A DNA stretch of 64,000 nt from Mesorhizobium_K sp040049215 (GTDB taxonomy: Bacteria > Pseudomonadota > Alphaproteobacteria > Rhizobiales > Rhizobiaceae), in the NCBI RefSeq assembly GCF_040049215.1, contig NZ_JBDZDN010000004.1, positions 310,001 to 374,000 of the forward strand. The letters run 5' to 3'. Of the stretch, positions 17,702 to 24,825 are shown piece after piece. Numbering within the stretch: the stretch's first letter is position 1; the number at the start of each line of letters is the position of its first letter. A program made the position numbers and the translations under genes. The notes under the pieces were generated by a model. It was not told where the DNA came from. It searched no databases and worked only from the letters and a program-made list of their open reading frames with translations.

Positions 17702-19540
17702 CTACTCCCCCGGCACGATGCGCACGGCGCCCTTGTCGGCGCTGGTAGCGAAGGCGGCGTAGGCGCGCAGCGCGGTTGTCACGTTGCGCTTGCGTTTTTC
17801 GGTCGGCTTCCAGCCCTTCGCATCCTGCTCGGCGCGGCGGGCGTCGAGGGTTGCCCGGTCGACCTTGAGGTTGATGATGCGGTTGGGGATGTCGATCTCG
17901 ATGATGTCGCCCTGGCGCACCAGGCCGATCATGCCGCCCTCCGCCGCCTCGGGCGAGACGTGGCCGATTGAAAGGCCCGACGTGCCGCCGGAAAAACGTC
18001 CGTCGGTCAGAAGCGCGCAGGCTTTGCCTAAGCCTTTCGACTTCAGATAGCTGGTCGGATAGAGCATCTCCTGCATGCCCGGCCCGCCCTTCGGACCCTC
18101 GTAGCGGATGACGACGACATCGCCCTCCTTGACCTCGTTGGAGAGGATGCCCTTCACCGCCGCGTCCTGGCTCTCATAGACGACGGCCGGGCCGGTGAAG
18201 GTGAGATTGGACTCGTCGACGCCCGCCGTCTTCACCACGCAGCCGTCGAGCGCGATGTTGCCTTTCAGCACGGCGAGGCCGCCATCCCTGGAGAACGGGT
18301 TCTCCGCCGAGCGGATCGCGCCCGCCTTGCGGTCGAGGTCGAGTTCGGCCCAGCGGTTCGACTGCGAGAAGGCCTGCGTGGTGCGCACGCCGCCGGGCGC
18401 CGCCATGAAGAATTGGCGCACGTTCTCCGAATTGGTTCGCGAGATGTCCCACTGGTCGAGCGCGTCGCCCATGGTGACGGCGTGGACCGTCGGCTCCTCG
18501 CGGTTGATGAGCCCGGCGCGGTCGAGCTGGCCGAGGATCGCCATGATGCCGCCGGCACGGTGGACGTCCTCCATGTGGACGTCGTTCTTGGCGGGGGCGA
18601 CCTTGCAGAGCACCGGAACCTTGCGGCTGAGCGCGTCGATGTCGTCGAGCGTGAAGTCGACGCCGCCCTCATGAGCCGCGGCGAGGATATGAAGCACCGT
18701 GTTGGTGGAGCCGCCCATTGCGATGTCGAGCGCCATGGCGTTCTCGAACGCCTTCTTGGTAGCGATCGAGCGCGGCAGCGCCGTCTCGTCGTCCTGCTCG
18801 TAGTGGCGGCGCGCGAGATCGACAATGAGGTGTCCAGCTTCGACAAACAGGCGCTTCCGATCGGAATGGGTGGCGAGCGTCGAGCCGTTGCCGGGCAGTG
18901 ACAGGCCGAGCGCCTCGGTCAGGCAGTTCATCGAGTTGGCTGTGAACATGCCGGAGCACGAGCCGCAGGTCGGGCAGGCGTTCTGTTCGATCGTCTCGAC
19001 TTCGGCGTCGGAATATTTGTCGTCGGCCGCCATCACCATCGCGTCGACCAGGTCCAGAGCCTGCAGCTTGCCCTTGACCATCGCCTTGCCGGCTTCCATC
19101 GGCCCGCCTGAGACGAAGACGGCGGGGATATTGAGGCGAATGGCGGCATTCAGCATGCCGGGCGTGATCTTGTCGCAGTTGGAGATGCAGACCATGGCGT
19201 CGGCGCAATGGCCGTTGACCATGTACTCGACGCTGTCGGCGATGATCTCGCGCGATGGCAGCGAATAGAGCATGCCGTCATGACCCATGGCGATGCCGTC
19301 GTCGACCGCGATGGTGTTGAATTCCTTGGCGACGCCGCCGGCCGCCTCGATCTCGCGCGCGACCAGCTGGCCGAGGTCCTTGAGATGGACGTGGCCCGGA
19401 ACGAATTGCGTGAAGGAATTGACCACGGCGATGATCGGCTTGCCGAAGTCGCCGTCCTTCATGCCGGTGGCGCGCCAGAGCCCGCGCGCGCCGGCCATGT
19501 TGCGGCCATGGGTGGTGGTGCGTGAACGATAGGCGGGCAT
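17702..19540 (-). CDS. ilvD: Dihydroxy-acid dehydratase
   Basis: A 612-residue Fe-S dehydratase of isoleucine, leucine and valine synthesis, converting 2,3-dihydroxy-3-methyl acids to 2-oxo acids. The start is MPAYRSRTTTHGRNMAGAR at 19540, with AAGGAAAG upstream; a longer in-frame extension to 19861 would encode the GTAC repeat and is rejected. Cluster ligands lie in CISNCDKITPGML and ACPTCGSCSGMF. DGRFSGGTSGLSIGHV is also family-typical. Length matches the ~612-residue IlvD group. Confidence 0.96.
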   Translation of the reverse strand: MPAYRSRTTTHGRNMAGARGLWRATGMKDGDFGKPIIAVVNSFTQFVPGHVHLKDLGQLVAREIEAAGGVAKEFNTIAVDDGIAMGHDGMLYSLPSREIIADSVEYMVNGHCADAMVCISNCDKITPGMLNAAIRLNIPAVFVSGGPMEAGKAMVKGKLQALDLVDAMVMAADDKYSDAEVETIEQNACPTCGSCSGMFTANSMNCLTEALGLSLPGNGSTLATHSDRKRLFVEAGHLIVDLARRHYEQDDETALPRSIATKKAFENAMALDIAMGGSTNTVLHILAAAHEGGVDFTLDDIDALSRKVPVLCKVAPAKNDVHMEDVHRAGGIMAILGQLDRAGLINREEPTVHAVTMGDALDQWDISRTNSENVRQFFMAAPGGVRTTQAFSQSNRWAELDLDRKAGAIRSAENPFSRDGGLAVLKGNIALDGCVVKTAGVDESNLTFTGPAVVYESQDAAVKGILSNEVKEGDVVVIRYEGPKGGPGMQEMLYPTSYLKSKGLGKACALLTDGRFSGGTSGLSIGHVSPEAAEGGMIGLVRQGDIIEIDIPNRIINLKVDRATLDARRAEQDAKGWKPTEKRKRNVTTALRAYAAFATSADKGAVRIVPGE

Positions 19541-19629
19541 GGGGCTTTCCTTGGAGGCGGCGGCCGTTGTTGGATTGGTCTTGGTTCGCGGCGTAGTTAA
19601 TACGAAAGAGCGCGTCGGGCAACCCAAAA

Positions 19630-19647
19630 CCGTACCGTACGGTACGG
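19630..19647. repeat. GTAC-rich perfect palindrome upstream of ilvD
   Basis: CCGTACCGTACGGTACGG is an 18-base perfect palindrome and is followed by another TACGG. It sits about 90 bases upstream of ilvD and directly next to a LacI-family remnant. LacI operators are palindromic, so it may be a relic operator, but the palindrome does not closely resemble the usual LacI/GalR core. Confidence 0.5.
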
Positions 19648-19653
19648 TACGGA

Positions 19654-19797
19654 TTTGTCGTGACGACGGTCGCGCAGGACATCGTCGGCAAGGGCAGGCT
19701 GGCTGCCGAGATCGTGCTTGCGAACGGCCCGCCGCGCCAGGTGGTGATGCCGGTCGAACTTGTGGTGCGCGGCTCGACCGGCAGATCCCGTGCTTAG
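19654..19797 (+). pseudogene. Remnant of a LacI/GalR-family repressor (C-terminus only)
   Basis: An open frame without a start codon reads FVVTTVAQDIVGKGRLAAEI and ends VELVVRGSTGRSRA before TAG at 19795. This is the typical end of LacI/GalR repressors (LTTV..., then LVVRxST near the C-terminus). The DNA-binding domain and most of the sugar-binding domain are missing. Its stop overlaps the stop of the convergent SRPBCC gene by a few bases. It is probably the scar of a deletion. Confidence 0.7.
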
Positions 19798-20258
19798 GCG
19801 ACGGCCGCGGCCTTCGGCACGTCGTTAGCCAAGAAACGCTGCAAGGCGGCGAGCAGATCACCCCAGCCGTGGCGTCGCCCCTCGATCCCGTCGCTTGGCG
19901 GGATCACGCACATCTGCTCCGTGAAGGTGAGGCGCGTTCCGCCACCCTCGTCCGCCAGCACGACGGTGGCGAGAGACACGCTGTGGATGCGTCCGTTCAT
20001 CGCCATCGAATAAGCCATGACGATCCGCTCGCCCTCGACGATCTCGAAATAGCGGGTTTCGTTGACGTGCTCGCCCATCCCGTTTCGGGACGAGACGCGT
20101 TCGGCGCCACCGACGCGAAAATCCATGCTGTGATCGCCGTCGCCGAACCATTTCGCCTTCTTGGCGGGCATCGACCATGCCGACCACACATGTTCGCGGC
20201 AGTTGGGGTAGATGCGTTCCAGGGTGAAGCTGTCGTGGACAATTGATGCTTCGGTCAT
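19794..20258 (-). CDS. SRPBCC (AHSA1-like) family protein
   Basis: A 154-residue START/Bet v1-like protein with the AHSA1 pattern: FTLERIYPNCREHVWSAWS, KAKWFGDGD, MDFRVGG and GTRLTFTEQM. These proteins bind hydrophobic ligands in a helix-grip pocket. It overlaps the upstream ArsR-type gene by four bases (ATGA), so the two are translated together. ArsR plus SRPBCC is a recurring gene pair, with function mostly unknown. Confidence 0.85.
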   Translation of the reverse strand: MTEASIVHDSFTLERIYPNCREHVWSAWSMPAKKAKWFGDGDHSMDFRVGGAERVSSRNGMGEHVNETRYFEIVEGERIVMAYSMAMNGRIHSVSLATVVLADEGGGTRLTFTEQMCVIPPSDGIEGRRHGWGDLLAALQRFLANDVPKAAAVA

Positions 20259-20584
20259 TGCAGGTCCTTTTCAAGAAATGTTCCAAGCGCATCGAGGCGC
20301 CGTTCCCAAGCACTGCGGTGGGTTCGAATCCAGTCCTCGACCGATTTCATCGTGTCGGGCGCAAGCTCGACGGTGCGCACACGCCCCGATTTCCGTGACG
20401 TGATCAGGCCGGCTTGCTCCAAAACCTTGAGGTGTTTGAGGAACGAGGGGCCGGCCATGGCGAATGGCTCGGCAAGATCCGAGACCGAGGCCGGTCCACG
20501 CACCAGCCTTTCGACGACGGAGAATCGCGTCGGGTCGGATAGCGCACCAAAAATCGCCGGAAGGTTCTGCTGATGCATAGCCAT
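20255..20584 (-). CDS. ArsR-family transcriptional regulator
   Basis: A 109-residue winged-helix protein (ALSDPTRFSVVERLVRGPAS, then the recognition region AGPSFLKHLKVLEQAGLI). No cysteine or histidine metal site is visible, so it probably senses something other than metal. Two copies of TAGCC-N4-GGCTA flank its likely promoter (TTGACG, 17 bases, ATAGGT), one of them over the start codon, which suggests autoregulation. Confidence 0.88.
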   Translation of the reverse strand: MAMHQQNLPAIFGALSDPTRFSVVERLVRGPASVSDLAEPFAMAGPSFLKHLKVLEQAGLITSRKSGRVRTVELAPDTMKSVEDWIRTHRSAWERRLDALGTFLEKDLQ

Positions 20585-20591
20585 GCGGCTA
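20578..20591. promoter_or_regulatory. ArsR operator copy 1 (TAGCC-N4-GGCTA)
   Basis: TAGCCATGCGGCTA covers the start codon of the ArsR gene and abuts the candidate -10 ATAGGT. It is the same dyad as at 20627-20640, 49 bases away. Binding here would block the start of transcription or translation. Confidence 0.6.
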
Positions 20592-20618
20592 CCTATTCAC
20601 GGTTTTGCGCCGCCGTCA

Positions 20619-20648
20619 AGAAAGGATAGCCGTTCGGCTATCCTTTCT
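20619..20648. promoter_or_regulatory. ArsR operator copy 2 in a 30-base palindrome
   Basis: A perfect 14-base inverted repeat with a two-base loop (AGAAAGGATAGCCG, TT, then the complement) encloses TAGCC-N4-GGCTA at 20627-20640. It touches the upstream end of the candidate -35 TTGACG. The same dyad recurs over the ArsR start codon. As RNA it would also be a strong hairpin. Confidence 0.6.
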
Positions 20649-20736
20649 CATCGCCAACCCGCCTGCCCTTTATTGTGACGGCGGGATGTGCTTTGAGCCT
20701 TGGTCAATACCCAACAACAGCGGAGTGCTGCCCAAA

Positions 20737-22182
20737 ATGGCGAATGAAAACTGGCCCGTCCACGGCGAGATCACCGGCCCCATAGTGATGATCGGTTTCG
20801 GCTCGATCGGGCGCGGAACGCTGCCGCTGATCGAGCGCCACTTCAAGTTCGACAAGTCACGCATGACCGTCATCGACCCGCGCGACACCGACAGGAAGCT
20901 GCTCGACGAGCGCGGCATCGCCTTCGTGAACGAGGCGGTGACCAGGAAGAACTACAAGAAGCTGCTCACCCCGCTTTTGACCCAGGGCGGCGGCCAGGGC
21001 TTTTGCGTCAACCTGTCGGTCGATACCGGATCGGTCGACCTGATGCGGCTCTGCCGCAAGCTGGGCGTCCTCTACATCGATACCGTCGTGGAGCCTTGGC
21101 TCGGCTTCTACTTCGATAAAACCGCGGACAACGCGTCACGCACCAATTATGCGCTGCGCGAGTCGCTGCTGGCGGAAAAGCACGCGAAGCCGGGCGGACC
21201 GACGGCGATCTCCACCTGCGGGGCCAATCCCGGCATGGTGTCGTGGTTCGTGAAGCAGGCGCTGGTCAATCTCGCCAAGGATCTCGGCATGGAGTTTTCC
21301 GAGCCGGCGCAGGATGACCGCGAGGGCTGGGCCAAGCTGATGAAGAAGGCCGGGGTCAAGGGCATCCACATCGCCGAGCGCGACACCCAGCGCGCGAAAA
21401 AACCCAAGCCCCTCAACGTGTTCTGGAACACCTGGTCGGTCGAGGGTTTCATCTCGGAAGGCATGCAGCCCGCCGAACTCGGCTGGGGCACGCATGAGAA
21501 ATGGATGCCGAAAAACGCCAGGAAACACAAGCACGGCACCCAGGCGGCGATCTATCTGGAACAGCCGGGCGCCAACACGCGCGTGCGCACATGGTGCCCC
21601 ACGCCTGGCGCTCAGTACGGCTTCCTGGTGACGCACAACGAGGCTATCTCGATCGCCGATTTCTTCACCGTGCGCGGCAAGGACGGCAAGTTGAAATACC
21701 GCCCGACCTGCCACTACGCCTACCACCCGGCCAACGACGCGGTGCTGTCGCTGCACGAGATGTTCGGCAATGGCGGCAAGGCGCAGCCGGTGCATCACGT
21801 ACTCGACGAGGACGAGCTGATCGACGGCAATGACGAGCTCGGAGTCCTGCTCTACGGACATGACCGGAACGCATATTGGTACGGCTCGCACCTTTCGCTG
21901 GAGCAGGCGAGGCAGCTCGCCCCCTACCAGAACGCGACCGGCCTGCAGGTGACCTCGGCCGTACTCGCCGGCATGGTGTGGGCGCTGGAAAACCCGGACG
22001 CCGGCATCGTCGAGGCCGACGAGATGGATTTCCGCCGCTGCCTCGAAGTGCAGTCGCCCTATCTCGGCCCGGTCCGGGGTTACTACACCGACTGGACGCC
22101 GCTCGAGGGCCGGCCGGGCCTCTTCCCGGAAGATATCGACGAAAAAGATCCGTGGCAGTTCCGCAACGTTTTGGTCCGCTGA
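20737..22182 (+). CDS. hss: Homospermidine synthase
   Basis: The start MANENWPVHGEITGPIVMIG at 20737 gives 481 residues, the usual length. The N-terminal Rossmann loop GFGSIGRGTLPLI binds NAD. Family blocks include STCGANPGMVSWFVKQAL, NVFWNTWSVEGF, ELGWGTHEKW and YHPANDAVLSLHE. The enzyme makes sym-homospermidine from putrescine, a polyamine typical of rhizobia and relatives. An upstream in-frame start at 20605 lies near the ArsR palindrome and is unlikely. Confidence 0.95.
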   Translation: MANENWPVHGEITGPIVMIGFGSIGRGTLPLIERHFKFDKSRMTVIDPRDTDRKLLDERGIAFVNEAVTRKNYKKLLTPLLTQGGGQGFCVNLSVDTGSVDLMRLCRKLGVLYIDTVVEPWLGFYFDKTADNASRTNYALRESLLAEKHAKPGGPTAISTCGANPGMVSWFVKQALVNLAKDLGMEFSEPAQDDREGWAKLMKKAGVKGIHIAERDTQRAKKPKPLNVFWNTWSVEGFISEGMQPAELGWGTHEKWMPKNARKHKHGTQAAIYLEQPGANTRVRTWCPTPGAQYGFLVTHNEAISIADFFTVRGKDGKLKYRPTCHYAYHPANDAVLSLHEMFGNGGKAQPVHHVLDEDELIDGNDELGVLLYGHDRNAYWYGSHLSLEQARQLAPYQNATGLQVTSAVLAGMVWALENPDAGIVEADEMDFRRCLEVQSPYLGPVRGYYTDWTPLEGRPGLFPEDIDEKDPWQFRNVLVR

Positions 22183-22306
22183 CCGTTCACGTCGCGGTCC
22201 GACGGTTCCGGGGCACAGCTTGGGTGTTCAACCTCGGCTGCGCCTTGCTTTCGTTCGAAAATAGGGCGATTGAGGGAAACGGGTCGGAAGAGAGAGGGAA
22301 CAGATC

Positions 22307-22705
22307 ATGACGATTGCACGCAAAGTGTTTTCGGCGGGTGTTGCTGCCGGCCTGAGCGTCATCCTCGCCGGCTGCATGGGTTTCGGCAGCGGTGGTGGCG
22401 GTGCGCCGGTGAAACGTGCCCAGACCGGCATCGAGGGCACGTGGATCGACGCACAGGGAACCGGGCTGTCGACCCTTTCCGGCGGCCAATTTACCTCAAC
22501 ATTTGTAGGTACAGGCGAGTCCCTTGCCAGCGGTACATACGTGCTCACTAGCCCAACCGACGTTCACATAACAGGCATATCCAAAGTGCGTCAGTCCAGA
22601 GGTCAGCCACCAGGAATCGAGTTTAACTGCCGCCTGGCTTCGGCTAGCCAGCTCAATTGCACAAGTAAGGAAGGCACGAACTTCGTGCTGACGCGGCGCG
22701 CCTGA
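22307..22705 (+). CDS. omp10: Omp10-like outer-membrane lipoprotein
   Basis: A 132-residue lipoprotein with lipobox LAGC, lipidated at Cys23, and GAGAGGGA before the ATG. The mature part follows the Brucella Omp10 pattern: GIEGTWIDAQGTG, LASGTYVLTSPTDV, FNCRLASASQLNCTS and a C-terminal FVLTRRA. Two cysteines could form a disulfide. Omp10 is an outer-membrane lipoprotein of Brucella and relatives with roles in envelope integrity. The gene seems to stand alone. Confidence 0.8.
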   Translation: MTIARKVFSAGVAAGLSVILAGCMGFGSGGGGAPVKRAQTGIEGTWIDAQGTGLSTLSGGQFTSTFVGTGESLASGTYVLTSPTDVHITGISKVRQSRGQPPGIEFNCRLASASQLNCTSKEGTNFVLTRRA

Positions 22706-22729
22706 CCGCTTGGGAATTTCAGGGCGTCG

Positions 22730-23408
22730 ATGGCCATCGTCTTCGTCGTCTTTTTGCTGGCAATCGTGGTGCTGCCGCAATTCTTGGTGCGGCATACCAT
22801 CGACCGTCATGACGCCGAGCGGCCGGACCTCGACGGCACCGGCGGGGAACTGGCAAGGCATCTGCTCAACCGCTTCGACCTGAGCGGCGTGACTGTCGAG
22901 ATCACCGACAAAGCAGATCACTACGATCCGGAAGCCAAAGCGGTGCGCCTCGTCGCCAAGCACCATGACGGCCGCTCGCTATCCGCGGTCGCCATCGCCG
23001 CGCATGAGGTCGGCCATGCGCTTCAGGATGCGCGCGGCGACAGAATGCTGGCGTTGCGACAGCGCCTGGTGAAATTTCGCGTCGGTGACGGATCGTTTCG
23101 CCGGCGTGTTCTTCATCGCTTCGCCGATCCTCGGCGGCCTGGCGCGCACACCGCTTGCCTTCTTCGGCCTGATCGGCCTCGGCATCGCGCTGCTGGCGGT
23201 GCGCGTGATCGTCGACCTTGTCACGCTGCCGGTGGAAACGGACGCAAGTTTTACCAAGGCGCTGCCGATCCTGGAATCCGGAGGGTATGTCGATGCGGTC
23301 GACATGCCGGCGGTGAGGAGCGTGCTGCGGGCGGCGGCATTCACCTACCTCGCCGGGGCGCTGATATCGCTGGTCAACCTTGCGCGCTGGATCAGACTGC
23401 TGCGATAG
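22730..23408 (+). pseudogene. Zinc metallopeptidase of the YugP family, frameshifted
   Basis: Two frames together make a ~225-residue membrane zinc peptidase. The first frame has an N-terminal membrane segment (VFVVFLLAIVVLPQFLV), NRFDLSGVTVEIT and the zinc motif HEVGHALQD. Near 23078 the homology moves to another frame, which reads TDRFAGVFFIASPILGGLAR and ends in a membrane segment (YLAGALISLVNLARWIRLLR). Removing one C at 23078 restores KFASVTDRFAGV, so this is a one-base insertion or a sequencing error. The stop at 23408 precedes the next gene by 22 bases. Confidence 0.8.
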
Positions 23409-23430
23409 TCCGTCTGCCCGGAGGAGCGCC

Positions 23431-24684
23431 ATGGCCGGCCATTTCGACGAACTGGAGATGCAGGATGCTAGCCGCCGCGAGTCCGACCTGTTCGGCCGGC
23501 TGCCGGAATTTCTGGAACGCGCAATCGCCAAGGCTCCGGCTCTGGCGCGCTGGCTCGACGGTGCCGATCCCGCGGCCGTGAACAGCCGCGCGGCGCTGGC
23601 GAAGCTGCCGGTGCTGCGCAAAGCAGAACTCGCGGAATTTCAGGCCAGGGACCCGCCCTTCGGCGGCTTCGCCGACCCGGAGGCGTTGCGCGGCGCGCGG
23701 CTGTTCCAGTCACCCGGCCCGGTCTGGGAGGTGCAGGGGCCGGGCATCGATCCCTGGCAATCGGCGCGGGCTTTTTTTGCCGCGGGCGTGCGCGCCGGAG
23801 ACATCGTCCACAACGCCTTTTCCTATCACCTGACCCCAGGCGGCTTCATCCTCGACGAAGGCGCGCGTGCGCTGGGCTGCGGGGTGTTTCCGGCGGGCGC
23901 CGGCAATACGGACGCGCAGGTCGAAGCCGCCGCGGTGCTCAGGCCCGGCGTCTATTGCGGTACGCCGGATTTCTTGAAGATCATGCTCGACCGCGCCGCC
24001 GAAATGGGCCGCGACCTGTCGTCCTTCCGGCGCGCGCTGGTGTCCGGCGGCGCGCTGTTCCCGGCGCTAAGGCAGGAGTATGCGGAACGCGGCGTCGGCG
24101 TGCTGCAGGCCTACGCGACGGCCGAGCTCGGCGTCATCGCCTATGAGAGCGCGGCGGAAGACGGCTCGCCCAATCCAGGCATGATCGTCAGCGAGAACCT
24201 CATCCTCGAAATCGTGCGGCCGGGCACCGGCGATCCGGTGCCGGAGGGCGAGGTCGGCGAGGTCGTGGCGACCAACTTCAACCCGGCCTATCCGATGATC
24301 CGGCTGGGCACCGGCGACCTGTCGGCGGTGCTGCCGGGTGTTTCGCCCTGCGGACGGACCAACACGCGCATCAAGGGTTGGATGGGCCGCGCCGACCAGC
24401 GCACCAAGGTGAAGGGCATGTTTGTCGATCCCAGGCAGGTCGCCGAACTGCTTCGCCGGCACAGGGAAATCGCCAAGGCGAGGCTGGTCGTGTCGCGCGA
24501 CGGCGACCGCGACGCGATGCGGCTGGACATCGAGCCCGCTGGATCCACGAAAATCGACCTCAAGGCGATCGAGGCGGCGTTGCGCGAGGTGACCGGCCTG
24601 TCGGGAACGGTCGCCGCGGTGGAGCCCGGAAGCCTGCCCAATGACGGCAAGGTGATAGAAGATATTCGGGACTATTCCCGCTAG
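23431..24684 (+). CDS. Phenylacetate-CoA-ligase-like AMP-binding protein
   Basis: A 417-residue protein with GGAGGAG before the ATG. It follows the PaaK-like subgroup of adenylate-forming enzymes: FSYHLTPGGFILDEGARALG, GAGNTDAQ, GTPDFLKIML, AYATAELGVIAYE, PMIRLGTGDLSAV and WMGRADQRTKVKGMFVDPRQ. The usual Ser/Thr/Gly-rich P-loop of PaaK is replaced by LFQSPGPVWE, so its activity may differ from a standard CoA ligase. The substrate is unknown. Confidence 0.8.
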   Translation: MAGHFDELEMQDASRRESDLFGRLPEFLERAIAKAPALARWLDGADPAAVNSRAALAKLPVLRKAELAEFQARDPPFGGFADPEALRGARLFQSPGPVWEVQGPGIDPWQSARAFFAAGVRAGDIVHNAFSYHLTPGGFILDEGARALGCGVFPAGAGNTDAQVEAAAVLRPGVYCGTPDFLKIMLDRAAEMGRDLSSFRRALVSGGALFPALRQEYAERGVGVLQAYATAELGVIAYESAAEDGSPNPGMIVSENLILEIVRPGTGDPVPEGEVGEVVATNFNPAYPMIRLGTGDLSAVLPGVSPCGRTNTRIKGWMGRADQRTKVKGMFVDPRQVAELLRRHREIAKARLVVSRDGDRDAMRLDIEPAGSTKIDLKAIEAALREVTGLSGTVAAVEPGSLPNDGKVIEDIRDYSR

Positions 24685-24825
24685 CTCCCGCACTCGAACT
24701 GGCGCGGTTTTTCACTTGCATCGGCGAAATCCGGGTGTGAACATCCAGACCAAGGATCGTTGAGACAATTCCGTCAACGAAACGCGCTAGACGCTGTCGC
24801 GCGCATTCATATCGGGAGACGTTTT

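Noticed and set aside
19541..19861. N-terminal extension of IlvD by 107 residues
   Set aside because: It would translate the GTAC palindrome and the LacI remnant, and IlvD proteins begin at the MPAYRS region.
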